39,937 nt of DNA, taken from the NCBI GenBank assembly GCA_030749725.1, contig JASMJM010000099.1:1-39937 (forward strand), given 5' to 3'. A program made the translations under genes and the position numbers. Of the stretch, positions 24,576-33,673 are shown one piece after another. The stretch's first letter is position 1. Each line of letters begins with the position of its first letter. The notes below the pieces were generated by a model, which worked only from the letters and a program-made list of their open reading frames with translations, did not search any database and was not told the DNA's origin. The DNA is from Pseudomonadales bacterium (lineage in GTDB: Bacteria > Pseudomonadota > Gammaproteobacteria > Pseudomonadales > Azotimanducaceae).

Positions 24576-26617
24576 ACAGCTTGTGTCTGCAACTCGACGA
24601 ATTCTCGATAGCGACCATCCTCTCGTGCTAACAACTCATCGTGGCTGCCCTGCTCCTTGACCTTGCCCTCTTCGAGGAAGATGATTTTGTGCGCTTGTGC
24701 AATGGTGGAGAGGCGGTGCGCGATTATGATTACCACGCGGTCCTTGGCGGCCTCGTGCAGGGACTGCACCAGATATTCCTCGGTTTCGGGATCCAGGGAG
24801 GAAGTGGGCTCGTCGAGAATGAGCACTTTCGAGTTTCTAAGCAGACCACGGGCGATGGAGATGCGTTGCTTCTGACCCACGGAGAGTTTGCTGTTGCTGG
24901 TACCCAGTATAGTCTCGTATCCCTCTGGTAACGAGCTGATGAAGTCGTGCACCCCAGCGGTCTTCGCCACCCGTTCTACTTCTGCCATGACAGCGTCCGG
25001 ATTGCCGTAACGGATGTTGTCGGCAATCGAGTCTGAGAGCAACTGCGTTTCCTGGAATACATAGGTAATCTGGTCACGCATACTGTCAATGGTGAGGTCA
25101 TTAACATCATACCCGTCGATGCGCACCTCACCCTCGGTCACCTGATGAAAGCGCGGAATCAGATAGGCAAGTGTGGTTTTGCCCGAACCCGTGGGGCCCA
25201 CGAAGGCGACGATCTCGCCAACCTTTGCTTCCAGTGTGACATCCGCAAGCGCGCGGCGACCGTCGGGATAGACGAAGCCGGCATCTTGCATGGAGATACC
25301 GTCGTGGATCGGTGGCAGGTGCGTTGTGCCGGTGTCCGCTTCCGGCGGCAGGTCCATCAGCGCAAAGACACGACGCACGCCAGCGACGTTGTTTTGAAGT
25401 CGTATCCACAGCCACGCCACATCGGAAGTCGGACCCCGCAATCCACGCCAGAAGGCGTATAGCGCACCGTAATCGCCGGCTGAGAATTGGCCCTCGATGA
25501 CATAAGTCAGGATGTAGACGAAGACGCCAATTTCAATGATGGTCCTGGTCAATTCACTGCACTGGAACATGATAAACCAGATAAGTCTTTCGGCTCGAAA
25601 ACGCCTGAATGACTCGCCACTATCGTCTCCGAAGCGCTGCTTTTCCTTTTGGTTGCCACCCAGGCTCTGTACTGCCAGTACATTATCCATGCCCTCTTCG
25701 ATGGTACTGGTAGTAATGGAGCCAGCCGCGCGGCTCGCCTGACCCCGACGGCGCACGGTGCGGGCAAACAGACTCGAGGCTGATAGCCAAATAGGCAGGA
25801 ACAACAGAGACATCCATATGATTTCCGGTGAATTCGGGTAAGCATCCAACATGACGGCGGCTGCAGCGATGTAGAGTGTCACCGACACCAAGGGGGTGTG
25901 AATGACCTCATAGAAGATCTCTGTGATCTGTGGTGTGTCATAGAGGATCCGGTAGATTGAGTCACCGATGCGTTGATCCTCCAACTGCGTCATCGACAAC
26001 GATTCGATGCGACTGAAAAGCTCTGCTCGTAGCGTGTGATTCAGGGCTTGGGTCAAGCGAGTCTGGAGCCTGAACTCGACATAACCATATAGTGCGCCGA
26101 GACTGCTGTGACCGATGTGCATAGCGGCTTCATTCGAGGTAGCAACGTCTTTGCCTTCCGTTAATGCGGCTACGACCTGGTCTCTCCCGCCCGGGTAGGC
26201 GCCTATCAGCAGCATCATGCTCACACCCACGAGCGCAAGCCAGAAGAGTATTTCCAGCGCTGAAGAGCCGTATAGCGCTTCGATGATGGGCCACATGAAA
26301 GCTGGATAGTCTTGCGCCTGCTCTATGGGTCGTCCCAGCACGACATGGTCGATCATCATCTTGACTGGCCAGGGAAGTATCAGCAACGGCACTGCACTTG
26401 CTATCCACATCATGACCACTTTGATGGTGAAGCGCCCGGCGAAATAACGCAGATAACCGGACGCACGAGCCACAATCCGGACTGCTTCTTTGAACCCTAT
26501 ATCCGTGTCCGTATCGAGCAGACTCGAGCGAATATCGAGCTCGCGCTCGCGTTCACGCAGGGTTGGTCGCCCTGGTGGTGAACCGGACTGCAGCGTTGTG
26601 GAATCACTCACGGCCAT
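24572..26617 (-). CDS. ABC exporter subunit, fused membrane and ATPase domains
   Basis: A 681-residue half-transporter of the type IV exporter fold. The membrane domain (about 60-400) has hydrophobic helices beginning near 65-85 and an extra polar stretch around 140-180. The ATPase domain has Walker A GPTGSGKTT (474-482), signature LSVGQ (578-582), Walker B VLILDEP (598-604) with catalytic Glu603, and switch His634. All ATPase residues are present, so both sites it contributes to should be active. It starts 3 bp after the stop of the upstream 806-residue subunit, so the two probably form a heterodimer. Exported substrate is unknown. Confidence 0.92.
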   Translation of the reverse strand: MAVSDSTTLQSGSPPGRPTLRERERELDIRSSLLDTDTDIGFKEAVRIVARASGYLRYFAGRFTIKVVMMWIASAVPLLILPWPVKMMIDHVVLGRPIEQAQDYPAFMWPIIEALYGSSALEILFWLALVGVSMMLLIGAYPGGRDQVVAALTEGKDVATSNEAAMHIGHSSLGALYGYVEFRLQTRLTQALNHTLRAELFSRIESLSMTQLEDQRIGDSIYRILYDTPQITEIFYEVIHTPLVSVTLYIAAAAVMLDAYPNSPEIIWMSLLFLPIWLSASSLFARTVRRRGQASRAAGSITTSTIEEGMDNVLAVQSLGGNQKEKQRFGDDSGESFRRFRAERLIWFIMFQCSELTRTIIEIGVFVYILTYVIEGQFSAGDYGALYAFWRGLRGPTSDVAWLWIRLQNNVAGVRRVFALMDLPPEADTGTTHLPPIHDGISMQDAGFVYPDGRRALADVTLEAKVGEIVAFVGPTGSGKTTLAYLIPRFHQVTEGEVRIDGYDVNDLTIDSMRDQITYVFQETQLLSDSIADNIRYGNPDAVMAEVERVAKTAGVHDFISSLPEGYETILGTSNSKLSVGQKQRISIARGLLRNSKVLILDEPTSSLDPETEEYLVQSLHEAAKDRVVIIIAHRLSTIAQAHKIIFLEEGKVKEQGSHDELLAREDGRYREFVELQTQAV

Positions 26618-26620
26618 GAC

Positions 26621-29041
26621 TCAGGTCCCTGCTGCCAAATTAGTGAGGTTCGCTTCCGCCTCTACGAAAGATCGGTAGTAGCCGTTTTCGCGTAGCATTA
26701 AGGTGTTGTGATCGCCGCTCTCCACGATCCGTCCATCGTCAAGATAAAGAATGTTGTGGGCCCTGCGGATAGTCGAAATCCGATGGGTTATCAGAAAGAT
26801 CGCTTTGTCTTTCCCCCACGCCGTAAGGTTCTGCATCACGCGGTGTTCGGTTTCCGCATCCAGTGCAGCCGTTGGTTCATCGAGTATCAGGATAGGTGTA
26901 TTGCGCACCACTGCCCGGGCGATGGACAAGCGCTGCTTCTGACCCGTGGAGAGCCTGCCGCCGCGATCGGCAAGGACCGAATCGAGACCCTGTGGCAGAC
27001 CCGCCACATAATCCGCCATATCTGCTACGCGCACTGCTTCCAGCACTTGGGCATCTGTTGCATCAGGAGCGACGTAGCGGATATTGTCGCGCAGGGACAT
27101 GGCGAACAACACGTTCTCCTGCAGGGCAATAGCGATATTGCTGCGTAACGAATCAACCTTGTATTTGCGAAGCTCGATGCCGTCGATGGAAATGGTTCCG
27201 CTGTGGGGTTCAAACAGACGCAGCAGCAGCGCCATCAGCGTGCTCTTACCGGACCCTGTGGGACCGATGATGGCGGTGATCGAACCGGGCGCTGAGCCAA
27301 AACTGACATCGTCGAGAACCGGACGGTTGGCTTCATAGGCGAAACGAACAGCCTGGTAACGGATTTCGCGCTGGAACTGTTTCAGTGGCACTGCATCCAC
27401 GTCGTCTTTGACGTCCGGTTCAATGTCGAGAATATCAAACACCCGACGCAGTCCCATGGCCATATCCTGTGACGTCAGCCAACGCCACAGTATCAGGCGA
27501 ATGTCGCCGCTCGCCTCGCGAAACTGATCCCGTGTCCAGTCGTAGCTGGCAAGATTCCACACCACAAAGCTGATCCCGACGAGCCCAATCAGTTCAGTGG
27601 CGAAGGTTTCGTCTCCGCGGTTTGCCCAATAGGCCATCAGGAACTCGCCACTCATAAGGAATGTCGATGCGATGGTAAACATGACGATGGTGACGAGTGC
27701 AATCAGTACGCGCGCTCGAAAGGCGGCGTTGAAGGCAATCACGGAGTCTTCTTCCATACGACGCTGGGTTCGTTCCCGGGTACCGAATGCTTTAATCAGG
27801 CGGATGGCGCCGAAAGATTCCTGGATTGTGGACGTGATATCCGAAGCAGCAGCCCGGTATACCAGCGAACGGGTGCGCATTCTCGGCATCGCCCAGCGTG
27901 CCCAAAGAAATGCAGGGATGACCACGGTTGCGGCAATGAGACCAATCAATGGGTCGAGTAGCGTCACCAGCGCAACGCACGTAAGGTAGCTCATGATGGC
28001 TAGCGTGATACCGATCAGTTGATCGATCACAGCAGTAACCTGGGCACTGTCCTGATAGATACGGAATATGGAGTCACCTGTGCGGTGCTCGTTATGGTAG
28101 CTCAGCGAGAGCTGATGCCAGCGCGCCAAGAGGGCCAGTCGCAGGTCCTGATTGATGTGTTGCATAATCCACAGGTTGTAGTAGGGATTGATGACTGCAA
28201 GCGGCATTTGCAGCACGCGAAATCCCAGCAGAAGGGCCACGTAAACCCACTTGAGATCGTGTCGCTGGGCGACCGTCAGTTCAGTAATTGAGCCCTGTGC
28301 CCACTCCGGGACTCCTATTAGACTGGCAAGACCCGGTGCGATGGGTTCACTCTGCAGGATGTTCTGGCCGAGGAGATCGGCCAGGACAAGCCCCAGTGCA
28401 AGCGCGATAAATCGCTGTGTAAAATTGATGGCATAGAAGTAAACCAGGTGCGTACCAACTCGCACGCGATACTCAAGGCGCTTAATACCGTCCTCTGTTC
28501 GTACGCTACGAAACTGCACCATCCACCCGGCGATACAGGCCAGGGTGACAAGGGCAGCGTAAGAGCCATCCACAAAGCCGTCGATGACGAAGGTTGCCGC
28601 AACATTGCTGCCGATCCCACCGAGGATAAGACCTACCGGAGCAAGCCTCTGCAGCCTACCTGTACCGAACACCATATACGCCATGCAGATCACCATGGCG
28701 ATGACGGGTATATAGAGCAGGTGCATGGGAAACTCGAAGGTCACCGGCAGGAAACCGAAGCCTGGACCTGCTATGGCCAGGAAAGCCACCAGGAAGGGCG
28801 CGTAGGTGAACTGATATCCCTCGCCACTGACAAGATCGGCGACACGATCTTCGCTTCCCTTGCCGGGAATGTACCATCTGCCTAGCACTTGCGGTCTGAT
28901 GTAAGGCCACGAGCGCAGCAGTAGCAGCAGCACCTGACTCAGTCCGGTATCGTCATCCTCAACGCGGCGATCACGAGCCGACGGGATGTAGCCATCACCG
29001 AACATCGGCAGTGCACGGGAGCGCTCCAGGTTAGTGGTCAT
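26621..29041 (-). CDS. ABC exporter subunit with long N-terminal membrane extension
   Basis: An 806-residue half-transporter, about 200 residues longer than usual. Residues 80-175 carry four or so extra hydrophobic segments before the standard six-helix domain (about 195-510). The ATPase has Walker A GPTGSGKST (593-601), signature LSTGQ (697-701), Walker B ILILDEP with Asp721 and Glu722, and switch His753. It is the promoter-proximal gene of a two-gene unit with the 681-residue subunit. The extra N-terminal membrane region resembles the accessory TMD0 of some exporters, though its role here is unknown. Confidence 0.92.
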   Translation of the reverse strand: MTTNLERSRALPMFGDGYIPSARDRRVEDDDTGLSQVLLLLLRSWPYIRPQVLGRWYIPGKGSEDRVADLVSGEGYQFTYAPFLVAFLAIAGPGFGFLPVTFEFPMHLLYIPVIAMVICMAYMVFGTGRLQRLAPVGLILGGIGSNVAATFVIDGFVDGSYAALVTLACIAGWMVQFRSVRTEDGIKRLEYRVRVGTHLVYFYAINFTQRFIALALGLVLADLLGQNILQSEPIAPGLASLIGVPEWAQGSITELTVAQRHDLKWVYVALLLGFRVLQMPLAVINPYYNLWIMQHINQDLRLALLARWHQLSLSYHNEHRTGDSIFRIYQDSAQVTAVIDQLIGITLAIMSYLTCVALVTLLDPLIGLIAATVVIPAFLWARWAMPRMRTRSLVYRAAASDITSTIQESFGAIRLIKAFGTRERTQRRMEEDSVIAFNAAFRARVLIALVTIVMFTIASTFLMSGEFLMAYWANRGDETFATELIGLVGISFVVWNLASYDWTRDQFREASGDIRLILWRWLTSQDMAMGLRRVFDILDIEPDVKDDVDAVPLKQFQREIRYQAVRFAYEANRPVLDDVSFGSAPGSITAIIGPTGSGKSTLMALLLRLFEPHSGTISIDGIELRKYKVDSLRSNIAIALQENVLFAMSLRDNIRYVAPDATDAQVLEAVRVADMADYVAGLPQGLDSVLADRGGRLSTGQKQRLSIARAVVRNTPILILDEPTAALDAETEHRVMQNLTAWGKDKAIFLITHRISTIRRAHNILYLDDGRIVESGDHNTLMLRENGYYRSFVEAEANLTNLAAGT

Positions 29042-29296
29042 ACGCCGCCTTCATTGGAATCCAGATTCCTCTCAAGACGGGAAGTTATCTAAATAGCCTT
29101 ACGCTTTGCAAGTCTTTATTTTGGCGTGAGCTGGTTCAGATGAGCCGGACCATCGTACTTTGGATCGATTGGAGAAATGTGGTTAATTCGCACTATCCCC
29201 GACCAATAGCATCTGTGTTAGCCAGTCTGATCGGTTGACTTTGGAAACGCATCGATCACACTTGGCGTATGCAAATGGAAGTTAGGGAGGGCTGAT

Positions 29297-29575
29297 ATGG
29301 CGTCTGGAACTCAGTTCGTGCAAACAACTGTGATGAGTCTTCTCGTTGCTGCCATGGTGTGTTCGTCCTTGGATGCGGGCGCAGAGCAGACTCCGGCATC
29401 GGACCGGTCAGTTGTCAGGACCCATATCGACACTGAACTGGTTCCGGGCAAGAGAATCGAGTATGCGGTTTTGTTGTCACCCGGTTACGTTCAGGACAAG
29501 ACCTATCCACTGGTCCTCTTCTTACATGGCGGCGGCGGTTCGGCCGCTCAGTTGGTACAGCTGGCACCGAGAAGG
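29297..29575 (+). pseudogene. Truncated alpha/beta hydrolase (5' part only)
   Basis: The first ~90 codons look like a secreted esterase: signal peptide (cut after DAGA, about residue 29), YAVLLSPGYVQDKTYPLVL and the oxyanion motif FLHGGGGS. After about 29575 the similarity stops. The frame continues to 29836 but the translation is unlike any hydrolase and lacks the nucleophile GxSxG. GGAGGG lies upstream of the ATG at 29297. The 3' part of the gene has been lost, with unrelated DNA following. Confidence 0.7.
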
Positions 29576-29643
29576 ATCTTTCGCAATCGCTCGAGTTCTT
29601 CGCTACTGGTCGCTTGCTCCATGTATTTTAGAATGATATCCAT
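29548..29643 (-). CDS. Possible small protein at a truncation junction
   Basis: A 31-codon minus-strand ORF begins MDIILKYMEQATSSEELERL, with an amphipathic, helix-like composition, and stops inside the truncated hydrolase. AGGGA lies just before the ATG and a tatatt stretch lies about 40 bp upstream. Its 3' end crosses the point where the hydrolase similarity ends, so it may be the start of a gene brought in by the rearrangement. I do not recognise it. Confidence 0.25.
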   Translation of the reverse strand: MDIILKYMEQATSSEELERLRKILLGASCTN

Positions 29644-29901
29644 GATCCCTATCACCGCTGTGACAATGCGGGGAGAATATAGCACCAATCCCGCCACAAA
29701 TTCGACGGCCGGTCATCCACTCAGCGGCGCCAGCTCGACAGACCAGATGACGAAGCACGCCATGACTGCCTCGAATTTGCTCGGCCGGCGACTATTGCGC
29801 TCACCAGTGCTGACGCCAGACGTCGTTGCTTGTTGAGGCCCGTGTCGTACAAACTGAGGCAATCCACATCAGTCACAATACCCGCAAACAGGAACGGCAA
29901 T

Positions 29902-30552
29902 ATGAAACTCCACACCGGTGATCTCAGCCCGTACTCCTCTAAGGTCCGCATGCAGATTTATGCCAAGGGCATCACCGACATCAAGTTTGATCTTGATCCT
30001 TCCTTCCGCCAAGGAAAGTTCTCCACGATTTCACCCATTGGTCGCATTCCCGTGCTTGATCTCGGTGATGGCGACATCATTCCGGAGTCAGAAATCATCT
30101 GTGAGTATCTTGAGGAGGTCTATCCCGAGCCCTCCATGCTCGGCGTGGGCCCACGCGCCCGGGCCGAAGTGCGTACAATCTCACGTATCGCTGACATCTA
30201 TCTCATGAACAACATCTTCATGGCCCTGCCGCAACTCAGCCGCAAAACTCGCAACGAAGCCATCCGAGATCTGTTCGTCGCCCAGGTCACCAGAGGCATG
30301 GGTGCTCTCGAACGTCACATCGGCAGCGGTGACTTCGCCATCGGTAACGAGATGACCATAGCCGATTGTACTCTGGTTCCCGCCTTGTGGATGTGCCAGA
30401 ACACCGTTCCTATGCTTGATGCCCCGAACCCGTTAGATACCACGACCAAGGTTGCCGCCTATTGGGAAAAGATCCAGAAGAACGAGATCGCAGCAAAGGT
30501 GCTGGCGGAAATGGAGCGGGGCATGCAGGCAAGACTCGACGGATCGGAGTAG
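29902..30552 (+). CDS. Glutathione S-transferase family protein
   Basis: A 216-residue cytosolic GST. The N-terminal thioredoxin-like domain (1-80) begins MKLHTGDLSPYSSKVRM, with Ser/Tyr residues (SPYSSK) in the glutathione-activating position, RIPVLDLGDG (cis-Pro loop, near 46-56) and ESEIICEYLEE (glutathione-binding Glu-Ser). The all-helical C-terminal domain contains MTIADCTLVPALW, the conserved N-capping motif. ATG 29902 follows AGGAACGG and is preferred over an upstream frame opening at 29830. GSTs of this kind help detoxify or process reactive intermediates; the specific reaction is unknown. Confidence 0.92.
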   Translation: MKLHTGDLSPYSSKVRMQIYAKGITDIKFDLDPSFRQGKFSTISPIGRIPVLDLGDGDIIPESEIICEYLEEVYPEPSMLGVGPRARAEVRTISRIADIYLMNNIFMALPQLSRKTRNEAIRDLFVAQVTRGMGALERHIGSGDFAIGNEMTIADCTLVPALWMCQNTVPMLDAPNPLDTTTKVAAYWEKIQKNEIAAKVLAEMERGMQARLDGSE

Positions 30553-30604
30553 AGCCAGAGCGCATTTGCCGCTCTTTAAGTGACGGCTCGTCTTCGTCTA
30601 CAGA

Positions 30605-30742
30605 GCGGAAATCAGGGGACAGCTTACTCAATTCTGGCGGAAATCAGGGGACAGCTTACTCAATTCTGGTTTCATGCTCTGGGGAATAGAGGGACTCCCA
30701 CGATTCCTTGTAGTTAGATAAACTGACCCCACGATTCCCTGA
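30605..30742 (+). repeat. REP-like repeat cluster
   Basis: Two perfect tandem copies of a 32-bp unit lie at 30605-30636 and 30637-30668. Two further related copies, in the opposite orientation, centre on CCCACGATTCC at 30697-30707 and 30728-30738. Read on the minus strand the first pair carries AAGCTGTCCCCTGATTTCC; the second pair on the plus strand reads AAACTGACCCCACGATTCC, clearly the same element inverted. This inverted-pair layout recalls REP elements mobilised by REP-associated tyrosine transposases. No such transposase is in the window. The cluster separates the GST gene from the amidohydrolase. Confidence 0.75.
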
Positions 30743-30763
30743 TCGCGGCAAAGGACTAACCAA

Positions 30764-32449
30764 ATGATTAGGAAATGTTGGATCTTGCTGTCATTACAGC
30801 TCGTGGCGAGTGTGTGTGCACTGGCCCAACCCAATGCGGACCTGATCATCCATGGCGGTACCATCCACACCATGGATGCGACCCAGGCGGCTGTCGAAGT
30901 TGTGGTGGTGGGAGACGGCAGAATCCTCTATGCAGGATCGGATGCCGGAAGCGATACCTGGCGTGAAGGTGCGAAGCAAGTGATCGATCTGTCCGGCAAA
31001 ACCATGGTACCCGGATTGATCGAGAGTCACGGCCATCTCATCTCGCTGGGATACTCCAAGCTCAGCCTTGATCTGAGCGACACATCCAGTTACCAGGAGC
31101 TGATCGACAGGGTGGCGGTGGCGGCCCGGCGAGCAAAGCCGGGGGAATGGATTCTGGGCCGGGGGTGGCATCAAAGCAAATGGACGCCGCAGCCAACGCC
31201 CATGGTGGGGGGCTTTCAGACCCACACGAAGATGAGTGCGGTCTCGCCGGACAATCCCGTATTACTGGTGCATGCCAGCGGTCATGCTGCCATTGCAAAT
31301 GAAAGAGCTATGCAGATAGCAGACATCTCGGTGCGGAGCGAGTTTGGCGAGGGTGGTGAAATCATTAAGGACGCAAACGGCAATCCCACCGGGATTTTCA
31401 ATGAGGTAGCACAGGGACTGATCGGCAGGCACATTCCCCGAAATACACCCGAGTCCGACCGAGAAGCCCTGAAGATAGCGTTGCGGGAGATCGCTGCGTA
31501 CGGCATCACCAGTTTTCACGATGCGGGTAGCGCCAGGGGAAGTATCGAAGCCTACCGAAGTCTGCTCGCGCAGGATGAACTCACCGCGAGACTCTGGGTG
31601 ATGGTGAGCGGCCGTGACCCTGGTTTGGTGGAAGAATGGCTTGAAAGGGGACCCGAGATAGGAACGGGTAATCACTTTCTCACCATTCGTGCAATAAAGC
31701 TGGTGGCTGATGGCGCCCTCGGTTCGAGAGGAGCCTGGTTGCTGAGACCCTATTCCGACAGGCCTGATCACTATGGCCACGCCACCGTACCGATGGCAAC
31801 GATTCTGGACGTCAGCCAGCGCGCCCTTCAGGCAGGCTTGCAGGTGTGTGTGCACACCATCGGGGACAGGGCCAATCGCGAGGTGCTGGATCGCTACGAG
31901 CAGGCCTTTGGGGGTGAGAGGAGATCTGTGCGATTCCGCATCGAGCACGCCCAGCACTTAAGTGTCGAGGACATCCCGCGCTTCGGTGAACTGGGCGTGA
32001 TTGCGTCGATGCAGGGGATCCATATGAGCTCCGACCGACCTTGGGCGATCGACAGGCTGGGTCGGGAGCGCATAGAAGAAGGTGCCTATGTGTGGCGGAA
32101 ACTGCAGCAGACCGGTGCAATCGTGATCAACGGTACCGATGTGCCGGTGGAGCCCGTGAATCCCATCGCGTCCTTCTACGCCCTGGTAACGAGAAAGACA
32201 CTGGCAGGAACACCTGCAGGCGGATATGAACCGGATCAGAAGATGACTCGAAAGCAGGCGTTACGCTCTTATACCCTGGATGCGGCCTTTGCCGCATTCG
32301 AAGAGCATGAAAAGGGATCCATCGAAGTCGGCAAACTTGCTGATTTCACCGTGCTCTCTAACGACCTACTGAAGGTGCCGGAAGAACTGATCTTGCGGAC
32401 CCGCGTGGAGATGACGATCGGCGGCGGCACCACAGTCTATTCCAGGTAA
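30764..32449 (+). CDS. Secreted amidohydrolase family 3 protein (YtcJ-like)
   Basis: A 561-residue metal-dependent hydrolase with a signal peptide (cut after ALA, about residue 21), so probably periplasmic. The metal-binding His89-Gly-His91 (ESHGHL) is followed by further family motifs: VCVHTIGDRAN, RIEHAQHLS and NGTDVPVEPVNP (catalytic Asp). The layout matches the YtcJ / N-substituted formamide deformylase group, which cleave amides or formamides; the true substrate is unknown. The gene starts 22 bp after the REP-like cluster. It converges with an enoyl-CoA hydratase gene. Confidence 0.92.
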   Translation: MIRKCWILLSLQLVASVCALAQPNADLIIHGGTIHTMDATQAAVEVVVVGDGRILYAGSDAGSDTWREGAKQVIDLSGKTMVPGLIESHGHLISLGYSKLSLDLSDTSSYQELIDRVAVAARRAKPGEWILGRGWHQSKWTPQPTPMVGGFQTHTKMSAVSPDNPVLLVHASGHAAIANERAMQIADISVRSEFGEGGEIIKDANGNPTGIFNEVAQGLIGRHIPRNTPESDREALKIALREIAAYGITSFHDAGSARGSIEAYRSLLAQDELTARLWVMVSGRDPGLVEEWLERGPEIGTGNHFLTIRAIKLVADGALGSRGAWLLRPYSDRPDHYGHATVPMATILDVSQRALQAGLQVCVHTIGDRANREVLDRYEQAFGGERRSVRFRIEHAQHLSVEDIPRFGELGVIASMQGIHMSSDRPWAIDRLGRERIEEGAYVWRKLQQTGAIVINGTDVPVEPVNPIASFYALVTRKTLAGTPAGGYEPDQKMTRKQALRSYTLDAAFAAFEEHEKGSIEVGKLADFTVLSNDLLKVPEELILRTRVEMTIGGGTTVYSR

Positions 32450-32535
32450 GCATCGCTCATAGGGATTCCGGCGCTCAAGTTGTGTCCAAAACCATCCCGC
32501 CGATCTGCACAATGATCGAGTACTGCCATTGAAAA

Positions 32536-32563
32536 CATTGACAGTGATCTGCCTGTGTCAATG
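32536..32563. other. Inverted repeat between convergent genes
   Basis: A perfect 8-bp inverted repeat, CATTGACA at 32536-32543 and TGTCAATG at 32556-32563, with a 12-base loop, lies between the convergent amidohydrolase and enoyl-CoA hydratase. No T run follows on either strand, so it is a weak terminator candidate at best. Confidence 0.35.
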
Positions 32564-32601
32564 ACGTTCGATGATGTTCGAAAATGAATTTCTACTTGGA
32601 T

Positions 32602-33450
32602 TTACTGACCTTTGAATACTGGTTTACGCTTCTCTCTGAAAGCTTTCCTTGCTTCCCCAGCATCCTCCGATAATTGCAGTATTGGACTGGCATTAGAGGT
32701 CAAGGTCATTGTTGCCTCAAGACTGCTATCCAGGGCTGTACGCATGATGCGTTTGCTGTTCCACTGTACCAATGGTGGAATGGCAATAATGCGATCGCAG
32801 AGGTCCCGGGTATAGGACTCTAACTCTGCTGCCGGGACAAGATGGTTTAACACGCCCCATTCCTGCGCTGTTTCCGCATCCATCTGACCTGTATAGACAA
32901 ATTCAAGCGCACGACCAAGCCCGATCATTTTTGGCAGATAATATGAGCCACCATTTTCGATAATCTGTCCCGCTTGATGGTAGGCAATGAAGCGGGTATT
33001 TTCGCAACCAATGCGGATATCGCAATGTAATGACATGTCCATTCCTGAACCCACCGCAGCCCCGTTGATCATCGCTATGGTGGGTTTACGAATCAGCGAT
33101 ATGTCGCGATGCAATGCGGTAAATCCATGAAAAAAGCGCTGTCGGGTTGCATCGGCACCGACACCAGTCGTGTGAGTGCCCGGAAATTCCGGACCTGTAA
33201 CTTCAGGTGGTGCCTCAGCTTTAAGGTCCGCACCAGAGCAAAAACCACGCCCAACACCCGTCAGCACTATAACCCGGATATCGGGATCATCATCTGCCGC
33301 TCGCATATACTCAACCACCTTCGCGACTGTTCCTTTCATCTGGCTGCTGCCAACGAGCGCATTCATCTTTTCTGGCCGGTTGAATTTTATCCAGCATATA
33401 CCACTGTCTTCCGGTTCAAATAACAGGTAATCAACCAGTTCCGGTCTCAT
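32602..33450 (-). CDS. Enoyl-CoA hydratase/isomerase family protein
   Basis: A 282-residue crotonase-fold protein, expected to act on an acyl-CoA. The oxyanion-hole segments are visible: RGFCSGADLKAE (about 66-77) and AAVGSGMDMSLHCDIRIG (about 131-148). The second part lacks the usual 'GGG' run (GSGMD), so it may be an isomerase or hydrolase rather than a classic hydratase. ATG 33450 follows AAAGGAGG and is preferred over an upstream ATG at 33501. It lies inside the 13-kb insert and is distinct from the hydratase at 34780. Confidence 0.9.
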   Translation of the reverse strand: MRPELVDYLLFEPEDSGICWIKFNRPEKMNALVGSSQMKGTVAKVVEYMRAADDDPDIRVIVLTGVGRGFCSGADLKAEAPPEVTGPEFPGTHTTGVGADATRQRFFHGFTALHRDISLIRKPTIAMINGAAVGSGMDMSLHCDIRIGCENTRFIAYHQAGQIIENGGSYYLPKMIGLGRALEFVYTGQMDAETAQEWGVLNHLVPAAELESYTRDLCDRIIAIPPLVQWNSKRIMRTALDSSLEATMTLTSNASPILQLSEDAGEARKAFREKRKPVFKGQ

Positions 33451-33673
33451 CTCAAGCCTCCTTTCTAAAAAAACCAACGGTACACTCGGCTTTTTGCGCA
33501 TACTTCTAAATCAAGTTGGGATCGCAAACCGTCTAATGCTTCTCAATAATACCAGGTTCGCATCTGCCGTTTGCGTCGACAATTCGACATCATGATGCAC
33601 CCTATCCAGGGCGCCAGAGCATGGCTTATGGTTCTTAGTCCTCGTAGATTTCCTGCGGGCCAAAGAACTGCGG

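Noticed and set aside
30605-30668. CRISPR array
   Set aside because: Two perfect head-to-tail units with no spacer between them and no cas genes; reads as a tandem repeat within a REP-like cluster.
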